A stretch of DNA of 64,000 nucleotides from Bettongia penicillata ogilbyi. Taxonomy: Eukaryota; Chordata; Mammalia; Diprotodontia; Potoroidae. The stretch spans positions 930,001 through 994,000 of the forward strand of contig JAJHZJ010000754.1 in the NCBI GenBank assembly GCA_023548195.1. Direction: 5' to 3'. This document shows, in pieces, positions 42,991 through 52,200 of the stretch (position 1 is the stretch's first letter; every line of letters starts with the position of its first letter). Below the pieces are notes generated by a model, which saw nothing but the letters and a program-made list of their open reading frames with translations, was not told where the DNA came from and made no database searches. Position numbers and translations under genes: made by a program.

Positions 42991-43455
42991 CCGGCCTTTG
43001 GGTTCAGGAGAGGGGTGCCTCCTTTTGAGGGTCGGCAGACCAGGGGAGCGAGCAAGCGCGCGGTCGGAGGAGGTATCCTTCCGCCGCCGCTTGTTCCCAG
43101 GCGTCCCCCGCGTTCCGTTCGCGGCAGGTCCCCTTCGGGCCCCCGTCCCCCTCCCCCCTCCCGGCCGGTCCTTCCCTCCTCCCTCCTCCCTCCGCCCGCC
43201 TTAGACTGTTTTGGTAGCAACGGCGGCGGCGGCTCCCGGCAACTCGGTGTCGTCGGTCGGTCGGGCGGCCTTCCCCGCCCCCGACCCTCCCCACCCCGCC
43301 CCCTCCCTTCCCTCGGGATCGGGCTCGCGGCCGCCGGCTCCTCCTCCTCGGTCTCGACCTCGGCCTCGGCCTCCTCCTGCTCCGCGGCCCCGGCCTCGCT
43401 TCTCGTCAGGCGCCCGGGCCCGGCTCGGCCCTCGGTGTATGGGCAGGTCAGCAGC
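42991..43455 (+). other. ATXN2: In-frame upstream extension of ATXN2 exon 1 without an ATG
   Basis: From the TGA at 42,988 the frame is open for 155 codons up to the ATG at 43,456. It encodes a Pro/Arg/Ser-rich stretch including ALDCFGSNGGGG about 85 codons before that ATG. Human ATXN2 has the same DCFGSNG at a comparable distance upstream of its internal MSLKPQ methionine, inside the first 159 residues of the long isoform. Here no ATG occurs in frame; the first candidate is a GTG at 43,015. Either the extension is untranslated leader, or it is translated from a non-AUG codon or from an unseen upstream exon. Confidence 0.6.
43143..43200 (-). other. Homopyrimidine tract, G-quadruplex potential on minus strand
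   Basis: A C/T-rich run with several blocks of three to six C (CCCCGTCCCCCTCCCCCCTC and after). The complementary strand therefore has clustered G-runs. Confidence 0.5.
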
Positions 43456-43465
43456 ATGTCCCTGA
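43439..43465 (+). CDS. Short uORF overlapping the ATXN2 start codon
   Basis: ATG at 43,439 in a different frame from ATXN2, eight codons (MGRSAACP), stop TGA at 43,463-43,465. It therefore begins 17 bp before and ends 7 bp after the MSLKPQ ATG. Its start context is middling (T at -3, G at +4), while the main ATG has A at -3. An overlapping uORF of this kind usually lowers initiation at the main start. Whether it lies in the mature mRNA depends on the unmapped transcription start. Confidence 0.45.
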   Translation: MGRSAACP

Positions 43466-43742
43466 AGCCGCAGCCCCCCCAGCAGCCGCCGCAGCCTCCT
43501 CAGCAACCGCAGCCTCCGCAGCAACCTCAGCCGCCGCCGCCGCCGGCCCCGGCGCTGCCCCCGGCCCAGGCCCAGGCCCAGCCCCCGGCTCAGGCCCAGA
43601 CCCCCGCGCCCGGAGCCCTGGCGGCGGCGCCCGGGGGCGCCCGCAAGCCCGGCGGCCTCACGCCCTCGGCCTCCTCGACCTCGGCCTCCTCATCGTCGGC
43701 GGTCGGTGGCGGCGCCGGTGGAGGGCGGCAGAACCTGGGCAG
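43456..43742 (+). CDS. ATXN2: ATXN2 (ataxin-2) exon 1, N-terminal coding part
   Basis: Encodes the start of ataxin-2, a cytoplasmic RNA-binding protein of stress granules and polysomes. Its Lsm, LsmAD and PAM2 (poly(A)-binding-protein-binding) regions are encoded by later exons, not in this window. Identification rests on MSLKPQ at the start, RKPGG around residue 62 and GGGRQNLGR at the end, matching human MSLKPQ..., RKPGG and GGGRPGLGR in the same order, and on DCFGSNG in frame upstream. The exon ends AG|GTGGGT after 43,742, giving 95 codons plus two bases (phase 2); a second donor, GG|GTGAGG at 43,747, is less likely. Residues 5-30 are a Pro/Gln tract with no Gln run above two, in place of the polyglutamine tract of primates. 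Residues 31-60 are Ala/Pro/Gln-rich (PAQAQ repeats), then Ser/Ala/Gly-rich. The ATG has A at -3. Confidence in the gene is high; in the start codon, moderate. Confidence 0.9.
43471..43530 (+). repeat. ATXN2: Pro-Gln minisatellite at the ATXN2 polyQ position
   Basis: Two 18-bp units at 43,492-43,509 and 43,510-43,527 (CAGCCTCCTCAGCAACCG, and CAGCCTCCGCAGCAACCT), preceded by a related CAG-CCC-CCC-CAG-CAG-CCG-CCG block. Each unit encodes QPPQQP. The longest run of Gln codons is two, so there is no CAG-repeat tract that could expand by slippage of trinucleotides. Confidence 0.85.
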
Positions 43743-44199
43743 GTGGGTGAGGGGGACCTCCGGCGGGCTGGGGAGCGGGGCGTCCCTGGGCGGGCGGGGG
43801 GGATGGGCCGGGCCCGCGGGGCAGCGGGAGCCGCAGGAGGAGGGGGCGGCCGCGACCCGGCTGTCCTACCCCGCAGTGGGGGAGGGGGACCGGTCACCTC
43901 GAAAACGCCCCGCGGCCGCACGGGCCGAGGCTCCTTGCCGTCGTGGCCCCGCGGCCCGAGCCTCCCAAGGGCACCGGGGCCCCTGGGTGGCGCCTGGTCA
44001 TCCCGGGCCTACGGCCCCGGCCGAACCTGTGGGGGACGTGTTGGCCTGGCCACGAAGGGAGAGGGCCCCGGGCTGGGTCGGCTCGGCCCTGGCTCCAGCT
44101 CGGAAAGCCAGACCGGCCCCTGGGTGGCCGAGGGACTGCAGTGGGCTCTCTTTTCCTTGGCCCTACCCAGTTTTCTCCTTAACCCTTCTGGGGGAAAAA

Positions 44200-45635
44200 A
44201 AGGACAAACCTTGAGCCCTTCGATGTTTGGGGAGCACCGTTTAAAGAGAAATTTACCCCGTTGTTGAAATAAGAAAGCCAATTCAAATGAATGAGGCCGT
44301 AGCTATTCCGAGGGCGATTCTGAACGCTTTTTAAACTTCTGAAAAGTCGGTCGCAGGTATTTAAAAGTTTCCAAATATTATCCAAATAACAGACATTTAC
44401 TTATATCCCATCCTAGGCAGCAGATTAAAAATCAGTCTGCTACATTAGGGGCGTCGGTCTTGCGGAATATTTATAAACAGACCGGGTGGGAGAGTGGAGA
44501 GAGCCCCCGTGCCCGCGGCTAGACGTGGCCTGTGGGGGCTTGGACCAGATGACCTCAAAGCTGGCGTCCAGCTCCAGGGTTCTGTTAGGTCGCCGGTCTG
44601 ACGGCCTCCGTGAAGTGGGAGGGCCACGGGGGTGGGGTGAAGGGGAGGGGGGACAAGCGGAGTGCCACGGATTCCTTCCTACGGTCTTAGCAGAGTTTAA
44701 TGCTGTTTTCCCACCACGGCCTTTGTCGTAAGAGCCTTCATTTGGCCCCTAATGACTGTAAGCTCGTTTTTAATTGCTCCTTATTTAAGAGCCCTTCGGT
44801 CCCCATCCTTTCAAGAACTATATAAGATTTCTTTTGGAACATGTTGTCCCGGGGTTTGCATCATGTGAATTTTTATCCTTGCTGCCGACCTCTTATTAAT
44901 ACTTTTAGAATCACCTTCACTTTCAGTATTATCTGAGTCCTTTTGTGTAGCTAGAAATAAAATCAAATTTCCTAGAGCTGTTTTGCTACCCCTAGTTCAT
45001 CTGAGTTGGAGATAAAAGTGGGTAAGACTACACTGTAGTTAAAAAGATCACCGAAGTTTGACCTTTATGCATAGTAAGTAAAAAGACAAAGTACAATTAG
45101 TACATTATAGTGTTTTCTGTGAAAATGAGAATCTCATTTTCAGAAAAGTTTTTTGTTTTTAATTGAAATGGCTTTAATTTCTACTGTATTGTTTGTTTCT
45201 TCACAGTACAATATGCTATGTACACAGTAGACTCTTAAATGTCCCTTTTATTTGTTGTCTGAGACTCATGTTCTGCTGACTACAGTTGTGCACATAAAAG
45301 GTGGCCTCTCTTTAGTGTGAATTTTGAGTAGTTTGCAGAATCCCTTAGGGGATAATCTCAAAACAAAAAAAATGCAATCAAAATGATTATTTGAGTACTT
45401 ACTGATATGTTCAGAATTAAGTGCTTTTGCCTATTATCTGGTTCCATGTTTCTTTTAATTAAAATTTTGATGCCTTTTGTATTTACATCAGTCATTTCCC
45501 ACATTTAATCTTTGCCTCCTCCTCATCACCCCCTTTCTATGTTACTAAGAACCAAAGGTCACAGTAACTCCTTCTTACGGGATATATGTGCATATTCAAC
45601 ATTCTGCAGTCTGAGTCTCCCACCTTCAAGGGAAT
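44200..45635. other. Intron 1, unique sequence
   Basis: After the CpG island fades near 44,160-44,700 the sequence becomes AT-rich. I see no interspersed repeat or exon. Confidence 0.4.
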
Positions 45636-45639
45636 CAGT

Positions 45640-46140
45640 TAGTAATTGCTCAGCACCTGCTATGAGCCATGCTCTGGGGATATGAAGAAGGCAAAAGACT
45701 GTCCCTGCTCTTATGGTTCTCAGTCAAATGGAGACTACAAGCAAAAAACTGTACAAACAAGATGTATGCAGGGTAAATTGGAGATAATCTCCAGAGGGAA
45801 GACATGATGATTAAGGAGGTCTGGAAAAGACTTTTTGCAGAAGTTGAGACTTTCAGCTGAAGATGGGAAGTCAGGAGGTGAATGTGAGGAAGAGCACTCC
45901 AGCATGGGGGATAGCAGGGATAAATGCTCATAGTCTGGAGATTGGGGAATAGGGGGGTGGTGTCCCGAAAGGAGCAGCCAGGAGGCTGCTGCCACTGGCT
46001 CTCAGCTCTGTGGAGTGGAATTAGGCATAAGAAAAATGAAAAGGTAGGAGTGGTTCTGCATGTAGAGGGATTTAAAAACCAAATAGAATTTTATATTTGA
46101 TCCTAGAGACATTAGGGAGCCAGTCGAGTTTATTGAAAGA
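45640..46140 (+). repeat. Old interspersed repeat, family not assigned (long copy)
   Basis: CAGCACCTGCTATGAGCCAT, GACTGTCCCTGCTCTTATGG, TACAAACAAGATGTATGCAG, GGTAAATTGGAGATAATCTC, GAAGAGCACTCCAGCATGGG and TTATATTTGATCCTAGAGAC, in the order of the repeat at 2,505 and continuing into the block seen at 48,386. Minus-strand frames over it (45,650-45,995) are not genes. Confidence 0.6.
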
Positions 46141-46159
46141 AAGGGAAGGCACTAAGGCT

Positions 46160-46375
46160 CCTCCTAGGTGATGCAGTGCCTAGGATTCTTAGAGTCAAGC
46201 AAGATGTGAGTTCCAGTCCAGCTCTGACACTTGCTGTGTGGCCCTGTCAAATCACTTAATTCCTGTTTGCCCCAGTTTCCTCATCTGTGAAATGGGGATA
46301 GTAATGGTACCTACCTTGTGAGGATCAAATGAGATAATGGTAAAGCACATACCTGGTACTTAGTGGAGACCTCAA
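46160..46375 (+). repeat. MIR-type SINE, plus strand
   Basis: GTCAAGCAAGATGTGAGTTC, CTTGCTGTGTGGCCCTGTCA, CCCAGTTTCCTCATCTGTGA and ACCTACCTTGTGAGGATCAA are head, core and tail. Confidence 0.75.
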
Positions 46376-46384
46376 GTGCATGTA

Positions 46385-46620
46385 TTCCATTCTTCTGCTC
46401 TTAGAAGTTTTCCCATTTCTTTTAGTTTATGATATATCTTATGGTACAGTAATACTTCGATATATTCATATATTAATAGCTTGTTAAACTCTTCACCATT
46501 AATGTGTACCCACTTTGCATTTTTTTTTGCCACCACAAAAAGTGAAAATGTTGGTTTCTGTTTGACCTCTTTGGTATATGCGTGGCTATGGACTCTCTGT
46601 GTCAAAGGGCATAAGCTTTA
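46385..46620 (-). mobile_element. Old L1 3' fragment, minus strand
   Basis: TTTTTTTTTGCCACCACAAA AAGTG and CTTTGGTATATGCGTGGCTA TGG...GTCAAAGGGCATAAGC correspond to the L1 3' end (complement of GTGGCAAAGAA and of CCCTTTGA-type landmarks), much diverged. Confidence 0.55.
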
Positions 46621-47600
46621 TTGAATAAACTTCAAGTTGGCAGAGTAACTGACTTGAGGACATCTAGTGTGCTATGTAAGTCTCTGGGAACACTGAAGTT
46701 TTAAGGTTCTTTTCAATGTTTTTACTTCTACTCTCCCATTTCAGGGTATATTTTTAGTAGCTATAATCCACCAGCAAGTAGTTTTTTGTTTTGTTTTGGA
46801 CTTCATTTGAAGCTTTTTGGGGGAAGTCTTTTTGTAATTCATGGCATGCATGAGACAGCTAAGTGGTTAAAATTCTCACCCCTGGGGTTGATGATTTTTT
46901 CATGAGGGGCACAGTAATCTTCTGTATACCAAGTAGTTTGACTTAAGGATCCCTTTACATACAGCATCTTTTATTTGAGTGGATTTTTGTCTTCAGCGCT
47001 TTTAATACTTCCTTTTCCTGGGAACTTGCAGATACAAAAATAAAAACTAAGAAGTGTCCCAGTACCTTAGAAAATTGGTTTTTGCTTTCCTTTTTAAATA
47101 TTAGTGAAGTTTGTGTATTTAAATTGGACAACTTTAAAAATGGCTGAAAGTCTCCTATGTTCGTGTCTTTTGCTCCACATTGTTAAAGCATGCTGCCTTA
47201 TTTGCCATGGATAACATTAGGGTGCCATACCCATGGTTGTGGTTTATATGCTTGCATAATATTCACATGTAAAGATTAGTCAAAAATTAACTGGTACTTA
47301 GATAATGAAGGGTACAAATGGAACCATTTATTAATATAGGAAATATTAATGCTTCTCCTAACAGAATACTATGTTGTAGTTATAATTTCCATCATTTGAC
47401 ATTCAAATGAATTCAGCCATAATAGAAATTGGGCTGTCCTTATCCTTTTGTCCATATTATGGACAATGCACTTAATCCACAAGTGTTCGTTTCCTCTTCC
47501 CCTGTGACAGGCCCCATGCTAAGTAATGAAGATAGGAGGAACATCAAACAAATACACAGCAGTCCCCACCTACAGGGAGAGTGCCTGCTGATGGCAGTTA
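46621..47600. other. Intron 1, mainly unique
   Basis: No feature recognised. The open frame at 47,429-47,617 has no domain. Confidence 0.4.
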
Positions 47601-47602
47601 AG

Positions 47603-47830
47603 GGGTGCAGTGAATAGAATGCCAGGCCTGGAGGCAGGGAAACCTGAGTTCAAATTTAGCTTTATGTGCTTATTACCTGTGTGACTCCAGGCAAGTCAGT
47701 TTACCTCGGTTTGCCTTAGTTTCCTCCTCTGTAAAATGGGGATCATAATGGCACCTACCTCCCAGGGTTGTGAGGAAAAAAATGAGAAAATAATTTTAAG
47801 GTGCTTACCACAGTGCCTGGCACATAGAAA
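47603..47830 (+). repeat. MIR-type SINE, plus strand, near full length
   Basis: GGGTGCAGTGAATAGAATGC, GAGTTCAAATTTAGCTTTAT (B box), GTGTGACTCCAGGCAAGTCA, GTTTCCTCCTCTGTAAAATG, GCACCTACCTCCCAGGGTTG and CAGTGCCTGGCACATAG. Confidence 0.8.
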
Positions 47831-47854
47831 TGGTATATCATTGTTAATTATTTT

Positions 47855-48150
47855 TATTGATAGGGAGACAACCTATAAATAAGTGTAAGTACAAACAAGA
47901 TGCAGCACATGTACTTTAAAAGGGAAAGTGCAAAAGTAGAGGGAATGAAGAGGGAGAGTTCAGATACAGCTCCCTCCAGAAGGCAGCCTTTGAACTTTTG
48001 AAGGAAGCCAGAGGTAGCGGAAGTCAGAGGTGAGGAGGAAGAGTACGCCAGGCAAGGGGACGGCCAGTAAGACAGCACAGAGACAAGAGAGGAACAGCGA
48101 GAAGGTTGGTGTGGCATTCATGGGGACCAGGGAAGAACTTGAACTGGATG
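47855..48150 (+). repeat. Old interspersed repeat, family not assigned, left part
   Basis: GGGAGACAACCTATAAATAA, TACAAACAAGATGCAGCACA and CAGAAGGCAGCCTTTGAACT match the middle of the 45,640 repeat. It is interrupted by a MIR-type SINE at 48,155-48,385 and resumes after it. Confidence 0.5.
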
Positions 48151-48154
48151 AATA

Positions 48155-48385
48155 GAGGGAATAAAAATTTATTAGGCATCTAAATGCTTTGCAAATATTG
48201 TATCCTTTGATCATCACAAAAACCCTGGAAAGTAAGTGCTCTTTTTATCCTCATTTTGAAGATGAGGAAACTGAGGCAATTAAGTAACTTAATAACCACA
48301 CAACTAGTTAATGTCTGAAGCTGGATTCGAACTCAGGTTTTTCTGACTCCAGGTCCAGCACTCTGTATGCTGCACTGCCAAGACA
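48155..48385 (-). repeat. MIR-type SINE, minus strand
   Basis: TTATTAGGCATCTAAATGCT TTGCAAATATTGTATC, ATCACAAAAACCCTGGAAAG, GATGAGGAAACTGAGGCAAT and TTCGAACTCAGGTTTTTCTG. Confidence 0.75.
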
Positions 48386-49010
48386 AATAGAGACATTTGA
48401 TGCTGGAGGAAGTAGAGAGCCAGTGGAGTCTACTGAGAAGAGGGATGGTGACATTGTCATATCTGGACTTTGGGAAAATCACTTTGGTAGCTGAGTGGAG
48501 TTAGGGAGACCAGTTAGAAGACTATTGTAGTAGTTGGTCCTCGGTGCTGAGGTTGTGTTGTGTTTGTCCTTCGTTCTGGAAGAGGACCATGACATCAGAG
48601 AGGTGATGACGTGACTTGCAGTTGACTTGAACTTGAGTGAGCAAGGGCTGTGCAAGGTCACCAGCCTCACTCTCTCTTCCAGAGCCATCTGGGTCCAGTG
48701 GCCAGATCATTATCAGGATGAGTGGAGATGGCTGAGGATCTGAACTGTAGCAGTTGTGACTGCGGGAATGGAGAACAGGGGAGGAATAGGGTGGATGTTA
48801 TGAAGGCAGAGAGTACAAGGTTTGGTGACAGGATTACTTGTATGGAGCGAGGGAGAAGTGAAGGAGGACAAATCTCAGGGACTGATTGGTAGGCTGATAG
48901 GTCCCTTGATAGTAGGAAGGATCTTGGAAAGATTTGGAGAGGAAAGAGTTCTTATATCTTAGACTTTTCAAGTTGTAGCTGTGGGATTGAAGCTACAGAC
49001 TAGCTTGGGT
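48386..49010 (+). repeat. Old interspersed repeat, right part, with SINE B insert
   Basis: GAAGTAGAGAGCCAGTGGAG, GACATTGTCATATCTGGACT, AAAATCACTTTGGTAGCTGA and GACCAGTTAGAAGACTATTG continue the 47,855 copy. A family-B SINE sits at 48,552-48,735, then the repeat resumes (AGTTGTGACTGCGGGAATGG, GACAAATCTCAGGGACTGAT). Confidence 0.5.
48552..48735 (-). repeat. SINE family B body and tail, minus strand
   Basis: GTGTTTGTCCTTCGTTCTGG AAGAGGACCATGACATC, GAACTTGAGTGAGCAAGGGC, CTCTTCCAGAGCCATCTGGG and CAGTGGCCAGATCATTATCA. GCTGAGG occurs at both edges (48,546 and 48,731), possibly a short target-site duplication. No tRNA head. Confidence 0.85.
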
Positions 49011-49173
49011 CTGTAAACTAGGAATCATCTGCTGAGATAATAATTGAACCTAGAGATCACCAGGTGAGATAAGAGAGACCAGAGGAGAGGGCCCAGCACC
49101 AAGGACAGATAGTGGGAATGGTCAAGGGAGTTGGACTCAAAATTAAATGGGAGGAGAGCAGATTAAGTTATGT

Positions 49174-49677
49174 TGGGGAAGCTACAGTTCTTCTAATGAC
49201 CATGATATCCTTCCTGAAACAAAGTCCTATCTTCATGATACCAATATTCTACTAGTTGTGATATTTGGCTGTGAGTCATGGAATTAAAAATGTGAGTAGG
49301 GTTCAGTGGAAAGGAGCTTGGTGGGTGTGGGCAGGCTACAATACTGAACAAATATGGAACTGCCAAGAAGAGCCCGAATAAAAGATGTTGGCTAGAAAAA
49401 AAGTTTGATCAAGGACATGGCTGATCATGTGGTAAGGAAAGATAAAAATGGATACTCCACATGGCACACTAGTTATTTCCTTGACATGTCATGAGAAAGT
49501 GAGGCCAGCCATCAGCACGCATCGGTGAACAAACTGTGGAAAGATGTTAGAAGGATATGGGTAAGATATGATCAAGAAATTGAATGGGAAACTGCAAAGT
49601 TCTTTTAATGACCATAAGATCCTCCCTGAAACAAAGCCCCAGCTTTTTAATACCAACATTCTACTAGTTGTGCGAGT
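49174..49677 (+). repeat. Unassigned repeat with a duplicated about 88-bp end; possibly LINE-derived
   Basis: Two similar segments, 49,174-49,261 and 49,588-49,676, share TTCT(T/T)(C/T)TAATGACCAT, CCTGAAACAAAG(T/C)CC and ATTCTACTAGTTGTG. Between them lie GGCTGATCATGTGGTAAGGA and GAGGCCAGCCATCAGCACGC, which faintly recall the C-terminal coding region of RTE/BovB-type LINEs. Too worn to confirm. Confidence 0.35.
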
Positions 49678-49689
49678 ATAGTGGGCTTA

Positions 49690-49933
49690 GGGTAGCTAGG
49701 TGGCTCAGTGGATAGAGAGCCAGGATCTGGAGTCAGGAAAACCTCAGCTCAAATCCAGCTTCAGACACTAGCTATTTGACCCTGGGCAAGTTACTTTACC
49801 CTGTTTGCCTCACTTCCTCATCTGTAAAATGAACTGGACAAGGAAACGGTAAACCACTCTAGTATCTCTGTCAAGAAGACCCTGAATGGGGCCCTGAAGA
49901 GTCAAACATGGCTGAAACGACTGAATAACAACA
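49690..49933 (+). repeat. Marsupial SINE family A, plus strand
   Basis: GGTAGCTAGGTGGCTCAGTG, GATAGAGAGCCAGGATCTGG, CAAATCCAGCTTCAGACACT, CCTGGGCAAGTTACTTTACC and GGCTGAAACGACTGAATAAC. Confidence 0.9.
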
Positions 49934-50044
49934 TCTTAGTTCTCCAGGCTAATAAATTGCTTCACAGTTACCAGCCAGACTTTACTGGTAGAGGGAGCTT
50001 GGAAATCATAGTTTCATCAAAGATTTTTGATTACCCATTTTTGA

Positions 50045-50305
50045 AGTCAGATTGTACAGTGGATAGAGAACTGGGCTAGGAATGAGGAAGGCCTGGGTTC
50101 AGAGGCTACCTCAGATAATTAGTTGCTGTGTGACCTTGGGGAAGTCACTTCAACTCTTGTCAGCCTCAGCTTCCTCATCTCTAGAAATAGGAAAATGATA
50201 GCAACTCCCAGGGTTGTTATGAGGATCACAACAGTATTTGTAAAGCTCTTAGCACAGTGCTTGGTATGTAGTAGGCACTTAAGAAATACTTGTTCCCTTC
50301 CCTGT
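50045..50305 (+). repeat. MIR-type SINE, plus strand, near full length
   Basis: GTGGATAGAGAACTGGGCTA, GCTGTGTGACCTTGGGGAAG, CTTCCTCATCTCTAGAAATA, CTCCCAGGGTTGTTATGAGG, and AGCACAGTGCTTGGTATGTA at the end. Confidence 0.8.
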
Positions 50306-51200
50306 CTTATCAAGAGGATGATAGACTGAGCTACAGTTGTGGAAGAATTATTTTCTTATTGTGATGATAATTTTTTTTTATATACTGAGTGAAATTTCTA
50401 ACTTCATACACCTTTGTCTAGAATTGTTATTCTCCATTTTGACTAGATGGCAGATATTATTTCAATAGCCTCTTAAGAAGGGAATCTGCTAAATTTAAAC
50501 CACATTCTTAAAATTGTTTTGTAGCAATTAAAATTCATTTTTGTCACTGTTAATTTACCAGTCTAACTTGGTTTTAAAATTGTATTTTTTATTAATGTTA
50601 CATTTTTACATGACATTCATTAGCTCAGATTTCTGAATATTTCCTTCCCTCCACTGGGATCCTAGCCAGTGATAAATTCCCTTGTAAAAAGAAAAGAAAA
50701 TGACAATTGAGAGACTGTTGGTAACTGTGGAGAGACCATTTCAGTTAAGTGAAGAGTTCTGGTCCAAAGTCAGATTGAAGAAAGAAAGGAGAGGAGAAGT
50801 AGAGCCAAGGAGTAGAGGTGGCTTTTTCTAGGAACTTGGCTTTGTGAAGAAAGAGGAAGAGGGAAAGAGAGCTTGAAAGGGGGGGCAGGCAGGGTCAAGT
50901 GAAGGTGAAAACATTTTTAGTGATATCTTTTGTTCATATAAGCTTTGGCTGAAATATGTACCTCAGCCTACCCCAACCTGTGCAAGGAAGGGACAAGTGA
51001 CATTTTCTCCTCATAGGGTCAGACTTGGTCAGTTACAGCAGGCTTCAAATGAAAGGTTTTTTTTTTTTTTTTTAATGAATGGAGGAAAGCCTGCACATGT
51101 TTGGAGGCAGCAAGGAGGGAACCAGTAGAAAGTGAGAAATGGAAGAGGATGCTAGTGGGGACAGTAGGCCTAAGGATCTGGGAAGGGATGGGATCTAGGG
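50306..51200. other. Intron 1, mainly unique
   Basis: Includes a purine-rich stretch at 50,770-50,900 and a poly-T run at 51,057-51,074. No exon seen. Confidence 0.4.
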
Positions 51201-51204
51201 TATA

Positions 51205-51350
51205 AATAGAGTGGGTGGTGGAGCATCAAACTTGGAATCAGGAAGATCTGAGGTCAAAAACTACCTTAGCCTCTAGGTGAGTGATCTTGGGCAAGGTGTA
51301 ACCTGTCTCAGCTTATTTCCTTATCTGTAAAATAGGGTTAATAAAGTCAG
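51205..51350 (+). repeat. Old tRNA-SINE/MIR fragment
   Basis: GTGGTGGAGCATCAAACTTG, GAATCAGGAAGATCTGAGGT and TTATTTCCTTATCTGTAAAA. Confidence 0.6.
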
Positions 51351-51884
51351 TTCTGCTATAATGCTTGTTTTGAACATGCAGATTTGTTCCAGCATTATTG
51401 ATATATTGGGGAATAGTTTGAATTTTAAATTTGCTTATTTGATATTTTGTGCACAAAAAAAAGCTAGAGCACATTAAATTGCACTTTCATAATAACTCAC
51501 AAGCTTACAATCCTAAAACCCACTTCCATAAGCAACCTTCAGGTCTTTTTCAAGGTGGAGATTCATTTGGTATAGCTTCTCGTGCAGTAGGAGCTATGGG
51601 CTTCCTCCTCTTGAACATCCACCTTATCTGGATCCCCCAAACTCATCCCCATAACTGGGGACTTTACCAGCACCCAGTTTAGGCCTGTCCTGGGGCCCTT
51701 GAGATCAGCACTTTCTGGCCATGGACACTTGTCACTTTTATTGTAGTATTTATATGTTTCTTAACTATACAACTTGCATAAAAATGTACTTCCATTAAGA
51801 TACATATCTTTTAAAAATATGTCATTGATTATATTTTTGAGTCTTGTGCCTCCTACCCCATTTTTTCCATAAGCCCTATGATTT
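51351..51884. other. Intron 1, mainly unique
   Basis: A possible old DNA-transposon trace at 51,360-51,460 cannot be confirmed. No exon seen. Confidence 0.3.
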
Positions 51885-52200
51885 CTTTTTTTAATTCTAA
51901 TTTTAATTTTTTTTAATGTTTTACAATCATTTCCTTAAAGTTAAGATTTTATCCCTCCCCCACTACCCCCCTCCCTCCTCATGACAGCATACAATTCTGT
52001 ATAGGTTCTACATATACTTTCCTATTGAGCACATTTTCACTATAGTCATGCTATGTAGTCGAACTAAAATAAATGGAAGAAATCATATAACAAATCAAAA
52101 CATAATACACTGAAACCCACCCACACACAGACATGATCTGCTACATTCTGTGAATGACTTCCACATTTCTTTCTCTGAGTGTGAAAGGCATTTTGCCTTA
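51885..52200 (-). mobile_element. L1 3' end, minus strand
   Basis: TTTACAATCATTTCCTTAAA, CATGACAGCATACAATTCTG, TATAGGTTCTACATATACTT, GAGCACATTTTCACTATAGT and ACTTCCACATTTCTTTCTCT follow the reversed L1 3' UTR of the subfamily also seen at 52,965 and 59,083. Confidence 0.8.

Larger units (their letters stand above)
42360..44160 (+). promoter_or_regulatory. ATXN2: CpG island spanning the ATXN2 promoter, exon 1 and intron 1 start
   Basis: An abrupt change to GC-rich, CpG-dense sequence, free of interspersed repeats, in an AT-rich surrounding. No TATA box is evident. Sites visible upstream of the exon are GC boxes at 42,728-42,737, 42,748-42,756 and 42,760-42,768, a CACGTG E-box at 42,800-42,805, an ETS-type CTTCCGGC at 42,891-42,898, and a 12-bp unit CAGCTCCGGCTT repeated from 42,814. 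A housekeeping-type dispersed promoter is the natural reading. The exact transcription start cannot be set from sequence. Antisense open frames across it (42,445-43,524 and 43,658-43,921) are by-products of high GC content. Confidence 0.8.

Noticed and set aside
43015..43017. Methionine start of a 399-residue ATXN2 protein
   Set aside because: The codon is GTG, not ATG. It is only a candidate near-cognate start, so I did not use it as the annotated start.
42445..43524. Long antisense open frames in the CpG island (151, 173 and 107 codons), possibly an antisense gene
   Set aside because: GC-rich DNA has few stop codons, and these frames are low-complexity Pro/Arg/Gly/Glu translations of the sense exon and promoter. 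An ATXN2 antisense RNA is known in human, but nothing in this sequence shows its exons or ends.
43743..44267. Open frame of 174 codons continuing past exon 1, and the 399-codon frame that runs through the exon to 44,214
   Set aside because: Both run through the splice donor into intron 1. Similarity to ataxin-2 stops at the donor, and the rest is GC-driven Gly/Pro/Arg sequence.
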